From: Caryophanales bacterium
GTDB taxonomy: Bacteria; Bacillota; Bacilli; Bacillales; Bacillaceae_J
Assembly (NCBI GenBank): GCA_012840465.1
Contig: DULJ01000036.1
Span: 1 to 40,743 of the forward strand
Direction: 5' to 3'
Length of the DNA: 40,743 nt
Shown here: in pieces, positions 31,539-40,505 of the stretch
Numbering within the stretch: the first letter of the stretch is position 1
How the letters are laid out: every line of letters begins with the position of its first letter
The notes under the pieces: model-generated
Databases searched by the model: none
Seen by the model: the letters and a program-made list of their open reading frames with translations, nothing else
Told to the model about the DNA's origin: nothing
Made by a program: the position numbers and the translations under genes

Positions 31539-32216
31539 ATGACGAATATTTTAATTGTTGATGACGATATCAATATCTTAAAGCTTCTAAATATCCACTT
31601 ATCCCAACAAGGTTACAAAGTTTTGGAAGCAAAAAATGGAATAGAAGCTTTGGAGATCCTTAAGAAGGAACTATGTCATTTAGCGGTGGTTGATGTAATG
31701 ATGCCATTTATGGATGGCTATACATTAACGAGTGAGATTCGCAAACAGTATAATATCCCCATCATCCTTTTAACTGCTAAGAGTCAAATCGAAGATAAGG
31801 AGCAGGGCTTTCAAGCGGGTACGGACGATTACCTGGTTAAACCCTTTGAACCGAAAGAATTAACCTTCCGTATAAAAGCTTTGTTGCGGCGATATGATAA
31901 TCAACCAGATGAATCCATCGTTCACATAGGAAGTACAACTATAAACAAAAAAAGCTATGAAGTGCAGATCGGAGACCGAACTATCCTTTTACCTTTAAAG
32001 GAATTTGAACTTTTGTATTTCCTTATGTCCAAACCTTTGCAAGTGTTTTCCAGAGACCACCTAATTGAACAGATTTGGGGGGTAGATTATGAAGGGGATG
32101 AACGAACAGTAGATGTTCATGTAAAAAGATTAAGAGAACGTTTTTCTAAATTGACAGATGATTTTCAAATTAAAACAGTTCGTGGGGTGGGATACTCACT
32201 GGAGGCAAAACTGTGA
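31539..32216 (+). CDS. hssR: Haem-responsive response regulator HssR
   Basis: This is a 225-residue OmpR-type regulator. The receiver domain has the acidic pocket VDDD near the start, phospho-acceptor Asp52 in VVDVMMPFMDGY (same number as in S. aureus HssR), the switch Thr in LLTAKS and the Lys of LVKPFEP. The C-terminal winged helix ends with DVHVKRLRERF and VRGVGYSLE. The start is taken as ATG 31539 (AGGAG 8 nt before); GTG 31536 is the alternative. It should bind the two GTTCATCTT-N2-GTTCATATT repeats in this window. Confidence 0.92.
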   Translation: MTNILIVDDDINILKLLNIHLSQQGYKVLEAKNGIEALEILKKELCHLAVVDVMMPFMDGYTLTSEIRKQYNIPIILLTAKSQIEDKEQGFQAGTDDYLVKPFEPKELTFRIKALLRRYDNQPDESIVHIGSTTINKKSYEVQIGDRTILLPLKEFELLYFLMSKPLQVFSRDHLIEQIWGVDYEGDERTVDVHVKRLRERFSKLTDDFQIKTVRGVGYSLEAKL

Positions 32217-33592
32217 TGAGAACTCTTTACGTAAAATTTGTCGTCATCACGATTGGGATTATGGTTTTAAGCAGCATTTTTGCTTTTTTAGTATCTAATA
32301 CCTATTATCAGCAAAAATTAAAACCCTATAACGATCAAAAAATCACAAAAATCGCACTGTCAATCGCTGCTTACACTGATGGTCACTCCGATATGGATTT
32401 GGATGAATATTTAAAGAACATTTCAACCATTGGGTATCAAATTTACCTGGTAGACCAATCTGGGGATGCGTCTTTTTTTGGTGAACCATTTAGGGATAAA
32501 CTTCTTTCTAATATAGTGAAAGAGTATGTATTAAACGGCAATATTTATCATGGGATTCTTCAATTTCCACAAGAAACATTTGTAACGGGCTTCTTTGCAA
32601 ATGAATTAAAAAACACAATTGGTGTTCCCATTACACATAACGGAAAGAATTATGCTCTTTTCCTTAGGCCAGATATTAAACTCCTTTTTAATGAGATGCA
32701 TTATTTATTTGGCTGGCTAATTGTATTAACGATTTCTTTAAGCATTATCATGGTAGTTATTAGTACAAAATATCTAGTAAAGCCTATTTCAACATTAACA
32801 ACAGCGACAAAATCACTCTCCAATGGTGATTTCAATGTAGCTTTCGAAATTACCCGCCATGATGAACTAGGCGAACTTTCTCAAAGCTTTTTAAGAATGG
32901 CAAGGAAACTAGAACAAATGGATGACATGAAGAAAGAGTTTATCTCGAACATATCTCATGATATTCAGTCACCTTTATCCAATATAAAAGGCTATATAAA
33001 TCTACTGGAAAATAAAAACATTAGTCAGGAAGAAAGAAGCCATTACGTTTCAATTATTAATAGTGAAATTAGAAGGTTGTCTACTTTGACCAAACAATTA
33101 TTACTTCTAGCTTCATTAGATCGTAACGAGGATATTATAAATAAAAAACGATTCAATGTAGGTCAGCAAATTAAGGAATTAATCCGAAATTATCAATGGC
33201 TAATCAGTGAAAAAAATATAATGCTTAGCTACTTCTTACCGGATATTGAAGTTATTGGTGATCCATCGTTGCTTAACACGGTTTGGGATAACCTATTAAC
33301 AAACGCCATTAAATATAATAAACCGGATGGCAGTATTGAAATATCAATTGAAAAAAAGCAAGAATCAATCTTTGTGACCTTTAAAGATACGGGAATTGGA
33401 TTGAATCATACAGAATTAGAAAGAATATTTGATCGTTTTTATAGGGCTGATACCGCACGTACACGAACTGTTGAAGGAACCGGACTTGGTTTATCGATTG
33501 TTTGGACCATCATCAAATTGCACGGTGGTCATATTTCAGTGAATAGTAAAGATAAAGAAGGTACTACCTTTATAGTGGAGTTACCACGTTAA
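32216..33592 (+). CDS. hssS: Haem-sensing histidine kinase HssS
   Basis: This is a roughly 458-residue sensor kinase. It has membrane helices at about 8-28 and 163-186, an extracytoplasmic sensor between them and a HAMP domain from KYLVKPIST. The HisKA box is SNISHDIQSPLSNIKGY, with the phosphorylated His at 248 from this ATG (249 if GTG 32213 is used, the S. aureus number). The N box NLLTNAIKYN and the ATP-lid GTGLGLSIVW follow. The start overlaps the hssR stop (TGATG), showing translational coupling. It senses membrane haem stress and phosphorylates HssR. Confidence 0.92.
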   Translation: MRTLYVKFVVITIGIMVLSSIFAFLVSNTYYQQKLKPYNDQKITKIALSIAAYTDGHSDMDLDEYLKNISTIGYQIYLVDQSGDASFFGEPFRDKLLSNIVKEYVLNGNIYHGILQFPQETFVTGFFANELKNTIGVPITHNGKNYALFLRPDIKLLFNEMHYLFGWLIVLTISLSIIMVVISTKYLVKPISTLTTATKSLSNGDFNVAFEITRHDELGELSQSFLRMARKLEQMDDMKKEFISNISHDIQSPLSNIKGYINLLENKNISQEERSHYVSIINSEIRRLSTLTKQLLLLASLDRNEDIINKKRFNVGQQIKELIRNYQWLISEKNIMLSYFLPDIEVIGDPSLLNTVWDNLLTNAIKYNKPDGSIEISIEKKQESIFVTFKDTGIGLNHTELERIFDRFYRADTARTRTVEGTGLGLSIVWTIIKLHGGHISVNSKDKEGTTFIVELPR

Positions 33593-33609
33593 ATCGTATT
33601 TACTATAAT

Positions 33610-33657
33610 TTCATTGCTGATTGAATTTATAATTTTGCAATGAATGACTCTTTTTTT
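33610..33657 (+). terminator. Probable terminator after hssS
   Basis: The 8-bp stem TTCATTGC (33610-33617)/GCAATGAA (33637-33644) is followed 6 nt later by seven T (33651-33657). It separates the hrt-hss operon from the second HssR-box promoter. Confidence 0.55.
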
Positions 33658-33673
33658 GTGTGAACTTTTATTC

Positions 33674-33693
33674 GTTCATCTTCTGTTCATATT
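33674..33693 (+). promoter_or_regulatory. Second HssR box, upstream of a small membrane protein
   Basis: GTTCATCTT-CT-GTTCATATT differs from the hrtB box only in the second spacer base. A -10-like TAAATT (33701-33706) follows after 7 nt, the same spacing as at hrtB. It predicts haem- and HssR-dependent expression of the 33761 gene. Confidence 0.8.
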
Positions 33694-33760
33694 TATGGAG
33701 TAAATTATAGAAGAACATAAGAAATATAAATTATAAAAAAATACAGAGGGGGATATTGTT

Positions 33761-34147
33761 TTGAATAATAGTCAAATACTTTTACGATTTGCCGGCGTTT
33801 TTGGGGTGATTGGGGCAATACTGGGAGCACATATGGCTGGAGCAGGTTCTTATGCATTCCGTCCGATCCATGCGCATATTCTAGTTGTCGGTTGGCTAAG
33901 CCTTTTTGCATGGGCGGTTTATTATAAGGTGTTTCAAACAACACAGACGATTTTGACGAAAGTACATGTTTGGAGTTCGATTATAGGGTCTGTAGGCTTG
34001 ACAGTAGGCATGTGGCTATACATGGTGAAACCATTCAATCTACCAGAAGGATTAACACTAATCTTTTATATAGGTGGCGGAGGTACCTTACTTATAAGTT
34101 TTATTATCTTTTTCTTGCTTACATTACTTTACAAGGATGAAAAATAA
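33761..34147 (+). CDS. Four-helix His-containing membrane protein, predicted HssR-regulon member
   Basis: This is a 128-residue integral membrane protein with helices at about 7-25, 36-56, 68-90 and 98-123. Four His sit near helix ends: His24, His37 and His39 (FRPIHAHILVVGWLSLFAW) and His69 (TKVHVW). The HAH..V.GW.SL pattern is like the haem-ligating helix of heme-copper oxidase subunit I of the cbb3/NorB type, although this protein is far too short to be an oxidase. It starts at TTG 33761, 8 nt after AGAGGGGGA, under its own HssR box, and has its own terminator. A role in haem binding, sensing or handling is inferred, not shown. No characterised protein is recognised. Confidence 0.8.
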   Translation: MNNSQILLRFAGVFGVIGAILGAHMAGAGSYAFRPIHAHILVVGWLSLFAWAVYYKVFQTTQTILTKVHVWSSIIGSVGLTVGMWLYMVKPFNLPEGLTLIFYIGGGGTLLISFIIFFLLTLLYKDEK

Positions 34148-34157
34148 ACCTTTGGAA

Positions 34158-34190
34158 TTCCCTCAAACAATGTTTTGAGGGAACTTTTTT
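34158..34190 (+). terminator. Terminator of the small membrane protein gene
   Basis: A 10-bp stem TTCCCTCAAA (34158-34167)/TTTGAGGGAA (34174-34183), then C and six T. Confidence 0.85.
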
Positions 34191-34252
34191 CATTTCATAA
34201 ATTCTTTACAGTTGCTACAAACTAAGTAGAAAAACAAAGAAGGGATCTAGAA

Positions 34253-35245
34253 ATGAAAAAAAAGTTTGGGGTTGGATTTATATTATTTAGTTTCCTCTTT
34301 ATTAATATAGCCCATGCGAATGCTGCCTCTGGCAACGAATTTGGAAATCTTTATTATGTAAAAACCGGTGATTCCTTAGAAGAAATCGCCGTCAAATTTG
34401 AAACGACGGTTAAGGATTTAAAAGCAACCAATGGTTTGCAAACAAATTTATTATTTGTTGGTCAAAAACTTAAGGTTCCTGTCAATTACGAAGTTGAAGC
34501 CGGTGATACATTGCAGAAAATTGCTACATTATTCAATACTACAGTTGAAACGATAAAAATAACGAATGGACTTTCACCAGAGGCCTTAACAGTTGGACAA
34601 AAAATCAAGATATCACCAAAACGAATGTCAATAGAGGGTCAGCACATTTTAATGACGCAGGGAGAATTCAAGGAGTGGTTGCTTAACAATAAATTTAACA
34701 GAAAAATAAATGTAATCCAACAACACCATACATGGTCCCCATCCTACAAGCACTTTAAAGGTGGCAACCATTTTTCGTTGTTACAGGGGATGGAAAACTA
34801 TCATAGACAAACGATGAAATGGAATAATATTGCGCAAAACATCACGACCTTTCCCGATGGAAAAATAGCGGTTTCTAGGCCATTCAACGTTGCACCTGAA
34901 GGGACTATAGGGTGGGGGGCGAACTATGCCGGGATCATGATTGAACATGTTGGAAACTTTGACCAAGGCTTCGATGTTATGACAAAAGAGCAAAAGGAAA
35001 CGATTGTCTACATTACAGCCTTACTTTGTATTAAGTTTGGTTTAACTCCATCAATTGATACGATCACCTACCATCATTGGTGGGATTTGCGAACAGGGAA
35101 CAGAGTGTTAGATAACAGCAAAGAGGCTGCTGTTAAAACATGTCCAGGAACAGCCTTTTTCGGAGGAAATACAACGAAAAGCGCAACCCAATATTTTTAT
35201 CCGTTAGTGTCGAATAAAATGAAAGAAATACGGACAGAGCAATAG
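34253..35245 (+). CDS. Secreted LysM N-acetylmuramoyl-L-alanine amidase
   Basis: The protein has 330 residues. A signal peptide (MKKKF start, cleavage near HANA-AS) leads to two LysM wall-binding repeats (YYVKTGDSLEEIAVKFETTV at about 34-53, and YEVEAGDTLQKIATLFNTTV). A C-terminal amidase_2/PGRP-like domain (about 130-320) follows. Zinc ligands can be proposed as the His of QQHHTWSP, one His of TYHHWWD and the Cys of KTCPG. It cleaves the amide between muramic acid and the stem peptide in turnover, autolysis or lysis of other cells. The start is ATG 34253 after AAGAAGGGA. Confidence 0.85.
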   Translation: MKKKFGVGFILFSFLFINIAHANAASGNEFGNLYYVKTGDSLEEIAVKFETTVKDLKATNGLQTNLLFVGQKLKVPVNYEVEAGDTLQKIATLFNTTVETIKITNGLSPEALTVGQKIKISPKRMSIEGQHILMTQGEFKEWLLNNKFNRKINVIQQHHTWSPSYKHFKGGNHFSLLQGMENYHRQTMKWNNIAQNITTFPDGKIAVSRPFNVAPEGTIGWGANYAGIMIEHVGNFDQGFDVMTKEQKETIVYITALLCIKFGLTPSIDTITYHHWWDLRTGNRVLDNSKEAAVKTCPGTAFFGGNTTKSATQYFYPLVSNKMKEIRTEQ

Positions 35246-35254
35246 TACCAAAAC

Positions 35255-35300
35255 GGGGTAGCCAATGGATTGGATCAATGTGTGGGACTACCCCATTTTT
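35255..35300 (+). terminator. Terminator after the amidase
   Basis: A 7-bp stem GGGGTAG (35255-35261)/CTACCCC (35288-35294) with a 26-nt loop that can fold further, then A and TTTTT. Confidence 0.7.
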
Positions 35301-35421
35301 CAATCGAATATTATATTATAAAAGTTTATGAATAGAATGAATTTTCTTTTATATAGAAAAATGAAACTCTTTTGGTTATTCTAGAATAACAACTACATAA
35401 ATTTGAAAGGCGGATAGATGT

Positions 35422-36815
35422 GTGGAAAAACAACATGAAAAAGAAAAGCTTCAACGGGGTTTAGACAATAGACACATCCAACTTATAGCACTTGGAGGTG
35501 CAATTGGGGTTGGACTTTTCTATGGTTCAAGCGCGACAATACAAATGGCAGTCCATCTATTTTAATTTCTTACTTAGTCGGTGGCCTTGTTATTTTCACA
35601 ATAATGAGAGCGTTGGGAGAAATGGCTGTTGATGAGCCAGTTTCCGGGTCATTTAGTTCCTATGCTAATCGTTACTTAGGACATTTTGCAGGTTACTTAA
35701 CGGGTTGGACGTATTGGTTCATGTGGGTCGTCGTTGGAATGGCAGAACTAACCGTTGTTGGCGTATATGTCAATTATTGGTTCCCGGATATTCCACAATG
35801 GGTTAGTGCTTTAGTAGCACTAGTTTTAATTTCCGTGATAAACATTGCGAACGTAAAAGCATTTGGAGAGTTTGAATTCTGGTTTGCGTTGATTAAAGTA
35901 GTTGCTATTGTTGGAATGATCGTAGTAGGTTTAGGAATTATTCTCTTTGGTATCGGTAATGGCGGTAAGCCGATGGGCTTTGATAATCTTTGGGCACATG
36001 GTGGTTTCGTTCCTAATGGAGTCTCAGGGATATTAATGTCATTAGTGTTAGTCATGTTTTCATTTGGTGGGGTTGAACTTGTTGGTATTACCGCAGGTGA
36101 GGCCAAAAACCCGCAGAAATCCATTCCATCAGCCGTCAACAATGTTGTTTGGAGAATTTTAATTTTTTATATTGCTGCATTGGGAATTATGATGGTTTTA
36201 TATCCTTGGAACGAAATTGGAACGAATGGAAGTCCATTTGTGTTAATTTTTGATAAAATCGGAATCCCCGGAGCAGCCCATATTATGAATTTCGTCGTGT
36301 TAACAGCAGCGTTATCCGCGTTTAATAGTGGTTTATTCAGTACAGGAAGAATGCTTTACAATCTTGCGTTACAAAATAATGGACCAAAATACTTCGGTAA
36401 GCTCAACAAGTTTGGCACGCCAAGACGTGGAATCTTATTTTCTTCAGCTATCCTGTCAGTAGCAGTAGTTTTAAATTATATCGTTCCTGAAAAAGTATTT
36501 ATTTATATTTCATCTGTTGCAACAGTTGCGGTAATTACGAGTTGGACAATCATTCTTATAACACAACTAAGATTTAGACAGTCAAAAACAAAGGAAGAAG
36601 TTAATAAATTAGCATTTAAAATGCCACTCCATCCAATTTCAACTTACTTGGCGCTAGCATTTTTGACACTTGTCACTGTTTTGATGGCCTTTATAGAAGA
36701 AATGCGAATTGCCCTAGTTGTGGCGCCAGTTTGGTTTTTAATTCTTTATGTAGGTTATAGAATAAAAAAGAAAAATTTGGTCGAAAGTTCTAGTGAAAAC
36801 AAAAATGTTGGATAA
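35422..36815 (+). pseudogene. Amino-acid permease (ProY/YbxG-like) with a one-base frameshift
   Basis: The gene starts at GTG 35422 (GAAAGGCGG upstream) and reads [19 protein letters not shown], then [17 protein letters not shown], before meeting TAA at 35563. Restoring one G near 35551 would give the expected [13 protein letters not shown] and join the large open frame that continues to 36815. The repaired protein would be about 464 residues with 12 helices, normal for the AAT/APC family of proline, histidine or general amino-acid permeases. The downstream part is intact, including ITAGEAKNPQKSIP and LNFVV-like MNFVVLTAALSAFNSG. Either the gene was recently broken or the base is a sequencing error in a short run. 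As written, a functional permease cannot be made unless an internal start (ATG 35604) is used, which would lack helix 1. Confidence 0.88.
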
Positions 36816-36823
36816 AAGAGTAA

Positions 36824-36860
36824 AAAGGCGGAAGTCCATAAAAAGTAGGGTTCCGCCTTT
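36824..36860. terminator. Bidirectional terminator, permease / YndM-like gene
   Basis: A 10-bp stem AAAGGCGGAA (36824-36833)/TTCCGCCTTT (36851-36860) between convergent genes. Confidence 0.8.
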
Positions 36861-36864
36861 CTAA

Positions 36865-37284
36865 TTACTTCTCTTTAAGAGGTTCGCTTTCCTCGCCCAT
36901 TTCCATTGCATAAGCAAATTTTCCGGGAGCGCCGCCCCTGTTTCGATCTTCTTCTGGCATTGCATTAAGAATCCTGCGGTGTACGAAATATTCGCTAGCC
37001 GAAATGATAATCGCTGAAATGATACTACCCCAAGCAATTTGCAAAAGGCTATTCAAAAGTACACTTCCAAAGACCCAAACAATCGAATAAGAAAGGAGGA
37101 AATCAGCAATAATAGCATTGATATTGCCAATCCGCGGTAGCAAAATCCGGTCGCCTAAAGAATAGGAAACTATAGTTGTCAGTAAGCTAAACGATATGAT
37201 ATCCACCCATGTCGCATCAAAAAATAGATCAAAGGCTACTGCATAAGCAACCAAACTAGTTATAAATTTAATTAGTAAAACCAC
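36865..37284 (-). CDS. yndM: YndM-like DUF2512 membrane protein
   Basis: This is a 139-residue protein with four helices packed in the first 105 residues (for example LIKFITSLVAYAVAFDLFF and IADFLLSYSIVWVFGSVLL), then a polar tail (MPEEDRNRGG onwards). Size and pattern match YndM/DUF2512 proteins of spore formers; no molecular function is known. The apparent start is GTG 37284, 11 nt after AAAGGAGG; an out-of-frame ATG lies in between, which leaves the start slightly uncertain. It is divergent from the YqgC-like gene. Confidence 0.75.
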   Translation of the reverse strand: MVLLIKFITSLVAYAVAFDLFFDATWVDIISFSLLTTIVSYSLGDRILLPRIGNINAIIADFLLSYSIVWVFGSVLLNSLLQIAWGSIISAIIISASEYFVHRRILNAMPEEDRNRGGAPGKFAYAMEMGEESEPLKEK

Positions 37285-37391
37285 AACATTTTTAACCTCC
37301 TTTTCCTATATTTTTTCCTTAATTTAAAAATTCATTCGCTGAAACCTTTATTCTTTTTGAGACGTAGAAATATTACGAATAATAAAAAGGT

Positions 37392-37886
37392 GTGGTTACA
37401 ATCGTAGACATTATTTTTTGGATTATTATTATTGCCTGTTTCATCCTAAGTTTTGTTGGTCTTATTTATCCCATCATTCCGGCCGTCTTGATGATTTGGA
37501 TTGGAGTAGTATTATATCATTTTGGTATTAATCCGAATGAACTTTCTTGGATTTCATGGACGATGCTTGTAGTCCTAACGATATTACTGTTTCTAGCAGA
37601 TTATTTAGCCAATCTTCATTTCGTGGATAAAGCTGGGGGTACTAAATGGGGAATGCGGGCGGCAGCGATAGGGCTAATTGTCGGCAGCTTTGTGATTCCG
37701 CCTTTTGGAGTTATAATTGTGCCATTCGCATTAGTATTATTCACTGAAATTATTCAAAAGAAAACCCTTCGGGGATCAATGAAAGTAGCCTTTGCGACTT
37801 TCATTGCTTTTTTAAGCGGGACGTTTGCGAAAGGGGTCATTCAGCTGCTGATGATGATTGTGTTTTTCTTTGCTGTTTTATTTTAG
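37392..37886 (+). CDS. yqgC: YqgC-like DUF456 membrane protein
   Basis: This is a roughly 164-residue protein with two DUF456 half-repeats, each with a helix pair around a small-residue loop: CFILSFVGLIYPIIPAVLMI near the start and AAIGLIVGSFVIPPFGVIIV in the middle, with LFLADYLANLHFVDKAGGTK between. It is an integral membrane protein of unknown function. The start is doubtful: GTG 37392 is only one or two bases from AAAAAGG. Other candidates a few codons on (for example ATT 37407) would be rare codons. Confidence 0.8.
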   Translation: MVTIVDIIFWIIIIACFILSFVGLIYPIIPAVLMIWIGVVLYHFGINPNELSWISWTMLVVLTILLFLADYLANLHFVDKAGGTKWGMRAAAIGLIVGSFVIPPFGVIIVPFALVLFTEIIQKKTLRGSMKVAFATFIAFLSGTFAKGVIQLLMMIVFFFAVLF

Positions 37887-37964
37887 TAATAATAACTTTA
37901 TGGGAATAAAGTAATCCTTTTTGATTAAAAACTTAAGGGAAACTCTAATGTTAGGAGGGTAAAA

Positions 37965-38573
37965 GTGAATCAGTGGGATACTCGTTTTCAAGCGGAAAAC
38001 TATATTTATGGAAAAAATCCAAATGTTTTTCTAGCGGAATTTCAGAAGGAACTTCAATTGACTGGAGATGCTTTGGCTATAGCAGAGGGCGAAGGTCGTA
38101 ATGCCGTTTTTTTGGCTGAACAAGGAATGAATGTAACAGCATGGGATTATGCTGAGTTCGGGCTCGAAAAAACCAACAAGCTGGCAGAGGAACGTGGAGT
38201 TACAGTACATACTGAACTTATTGACTTAAATGAAGCTATCTGGGAAAAAGAGAAGTGGGATGAAGTGGTTTGCATCTTTGGCCATTTTCCAAAGGAACTA
38301 CGTAACAAAATGCTTTTAGAAGTAAAGGATGCCGTAAAACCTGGTGGTTATTATATTACTGAAGTTTATTCGCAAAAACAGATTCCTTATAATAGTGGAG
38401 GACCACGTAAGCTAGATTTATTATATGGGCCTGAGGAATTTTTACAAACCTTTGTCGATTGGCGTATCGTTCACTTTTTTATGGGGGAGGTGGTTCGCCA
38501 TGAAGGGGAACTGCATAATGGTTTAGCCCATGTTATTCAATTCGTGGGGCAAAAGCCCGAAAAACCTAGTTAG
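37965..38573 (+). CDS. Class I SAM-dependent methyltransferase, TehB-like
   Basis: The protein has 202 residues from GTG 37965 (AGGAGGG 7 nt upstream). It shows the short tellurite-resistance/thiopurine-type methyltransferase layout: QWDTRFQAENYIYGKNPN at the N-terminus, motif I altered to AIAEGEGRNAVFLAE, strand-2 acid in AWDYAE, DEVVCIFGHFP and VKPGGYYITEVYS. Related small enzymes methylate tellurite, thiols or other small molecules; the substrate here is not known. Single gene followed by a terminator. Confidence 0.83.
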   Translation: MNQWDTRFQAENYIYGKNPNVFLAEFQKELQLTGDALAIAEGEGRNAVFLAEQGMNVTAWDYAEFGLEKTNKLAEERGVTVHTELIDLNEAIWEKEKWDEVVCIFGHFPKELRNKMLLEVKDAVKPGGYYITEVYSQKQIPYNSGGPRKLDLLYGPEEFLQTFVDWRIVHFFMGEVVRHEGELHNGLAHVIQFVGQKPEKPS

Positions 38574-38589
38574 ATACTTTTAAAACAAA

Positions 38590-38640
38590 AAAAGCTCCCA
38601 CTGCTAATCATAATTTGATTATAGTAGGAGCATTATTTTT
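38590..38640. terminator. Bidirectional terminator, methyltransferase / aminopeptidase
   Basis: GCTCC (38594-38598)/GGAGC (38627-38631) encloses an inner TAATCA/TGATTA stem; A and T tails on both sides. Confidence 0.7.
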
Positions 38641-38656
38641 GGTTGAAACTGAAAAC

Positions 38657-39898
38657 TTAAATCGCCCAATCTCCGTTACGGAAAATTGGAACGACGGTGC
38701 CATCTTGTTTAATACCGTCAATATTCATTTGTTTTGAACCAATCATAAAGTCTACGTGGACTGTTGACGTGTTCATCCCATGTTTTAATAATTCTTCTTG
38801 GCTCATCTCCGTGCCACTTTGAATGTTTGTAGGGTAAGCAGAACCAATGGCTAAATGATTCGATGCATTTTCATCAAATAGTGTATTGAAGAAGGTAATC
38901 CCAGATTGCGAAATTGGCGATGGATCTGGAACAAGGGCAACTTCCCCTAATCCTGTACCGCCGTCATTGTCAAAGACCAACTTTTTAATAGTTTCATCGC
39001 CTTTATCGGCAGAGATGTCGACAATCTTGCCGTCTTTGAAATGAACTTCGATCCCTTCAATCAATGTGCCGGCATAGCTAAGTGGTTTCGTGCTACGTAC
39101 GACACCATCCATCCGATGTGTATCTGGGGCAGAGAACACTTCCTCAGTGGGCATATTGGCGATAAATTCTGTTCCTTTCGGATCCATACTACCCGCACTT
39201 GCCCAAATATGGTTTTTAGGTAATCCCAAAGTCAAATCGGTTCCAGCTGCAGTGTAATGAAGAGCATCAAACTGGATTTCGTTTAATTTCGTTGCTTTTT
39301 CATCTAATGTCTTCTTATGGGCATCCCACGCTGCAACTGGGTCATCTTCATAGACACGGCAAGTTTTGAAAATTTGCTCCCATAATGCATCCACTTGTTC
39401 TTCGGATGTAGAAAGGTCAGGGAATACTTTAGCAGCCCAACCAGCACCGGCAGCTGCCGCAACTGTCCATTTCAAATCATTATTTTGTGTCGCTTTTCGT
39501 TGTACATGGAATGCGTTGCCAAACACTGCTTGATAAGTAGCCACTTTTGCAGGATCAATTTCATTTAGTAGACCAGGATCACTTGAAATGATGGAAAGTC
39601 GGCAAACGCGATGATTTAAGACATGGTCTTCGGATTCCTCAATTTCATATTGCGGAATGTTTGTTAATACTTCAGTCGATTGGTGAAGATAATGCAATTT
39701 TGTAATTTCATCATCTGACCATTTTACAATTACCTTTTCAGCACCTAAGGCATAAGCTTCCTTCGTAACATGACGTGCTAAAGGTGCTTGATCAACTGTG
39801 ATGGTCATCTTTACCCAATCCCCAGGCTGGACATTAAGTCCTTTTGACACTAGAAGTTTTGCGTATTTGTGTAAATTCTCTTCAAAGTTCGGTAACAT
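38657..39898 (-). CDS. ampS: M29 family metallo-aminopeptidase (AmpS-like)
   Basis: The enzyme has 413 residues and removes N-terminal amino acids from peptides in the cytoplasm using two metal ions. The thermophilic-aminopeptidase pattern is clear: NFEENLHKYAKLLVSKGLNV at the N-terminus, and the C-terminal metal-binding segments FIANMPTEEVFSAPDTHRMD, LGEVALVPDPSPIS, FDENASNHLAIGSAYP and STVHVDFMIGS (His and Asp ligands). Two adjacent ATGs (39901, 39898) follow GGGAGG; the second has the better 8-nt spacing. The longer frame from 39940 lacks a site. B. subtilis AmpS is about 410 residues. Confidence 0.9.
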   Translation of the reverse strand: MLPNFEENLHKYAKLLVSKGLNVQPGDWVKMTITVDQAPLARHVTKEAYALGAEKVIVKWSDDEITKLHYLHQSTEVLTNIPQYEIEESEDHVLNHRVCRLSIISSDPGLLNEIDPAKVATYQAVFGNAFHVQRKATQNNDLKWTVAAAAGAGWAAKVFPDLSTSEEQVDALWEQIFKTCRVYEDDPVAAWDAHKKTLDEKATKLNEIQFDALHYTAAGTDLTLGLPKNHIWASAGSMDPKGTEFIANMPTEEVFSAPDTHRMDGVVRSTKPLSYAGTLIEGIEVHFKDGKIVDISADKGDETIKKLVFDNDGGTGLGEVALVPDPSPISQSGITFFNTLFDENASNHLAIGSAYPTNIQSGTEMSQEELLKHGMNTSTVHVDFMIGSKQMNIDGIKQDGTVVPIFRNGDWAI

Positions 39899-40090
39899 CA
39901 TTGATTCCTCCCATATAGTTTCTTTTTCCAATATTATCATATTAAACTAAAATTAATAAAACTTGACCCCTTCCAATTCAATTATTATTTTCTTTTAAAA
40001 TAAGTCTATTCCGAAAAAGCCCAGCATTTGCAAATAAAACGAATGATTAAATATAATTAGAAAGAATTGAAAATAATGGAGGAATATAAA

Positions 40091-40447
40091 ATGTTTAAGA
40101 GTGGTGCTGTGACAATAGAGGTAGAAGATTTAAAAAAAGCTGAACAATTTTATGTGGAAACACTTGGATTAAAGGTGCAATTTAAAATAGAAGGGCATCT
40201 AGTGCAGGTCGAAGCCCCTGGATTGTCAATTGGACTGGTGCAACCTCGTGAAGGACAAGAATCTCATTCAGGGAAATCAGGGAGCGTTCATATTGCATTG
40301 GAAGTCCAAGAGCTTGACTCAGCCGTTAAATTGTTAGAATCCCGTGAAGTAGAATTCCAACCGATCATGGAGGAAGGAGCTACCAAAATTGCGTACTTCA
40401 GTGATCCTGAAGGAAACCCTCTTTACCTCATAGAGTTAAAACACTAA
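40091..40447 (+). CDS. VOC/glyoxalase-fold protein
   Basis: The protein has 118 residues from ATG 40091 (GGAGGAA 8 nt upstream). It contains the paired beta-alpha-beta-beta-beta units of the vicinal-oxygen-chelate fold: VTIEVEDLKKAEQFYVETLG at the start and VHIALEVQELDSAVKLLESR, then FSDPEGNPLYLIEL at the end. Metal ligands could be Glu12, His73 and the C-terminal Glu, but the first is not His as in glyoxalase I. Function is unknown; such proteins include glyoxalases, dioxygenases and antibiotic-binding proteins. Confidence 0.85.
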   Translation: MFKSGAVTIEVEDLKKAEQFYVETLGLKVQFKIEGHLVQVEAPGLSIGLVQPREGQESHSGKSGSVHIALEVQELDSAVKLLESREVEFQPIMEEGATKIAYFSDPEGNPLYLIELKH

Positions 40448-40461
40448 TGCAATAAAAAATT

Positions 40462-40484
40462 AAGCAGAGAAGCACTCTCTGCTT
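40462..40484 (+). terminator. Hairpin after the VOC gene
   Basis: A 9-bp stem AAGCAGAGA (40462-40470)/TCTCTGCTT (40476-40484) with a 5-nt loop. There is no immediate T run, so termination strength is doubtful. Confidence 0.45.
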
Positions 40485-40505
40485 ATGTCCTATATTTTTA
40501 ACTTC

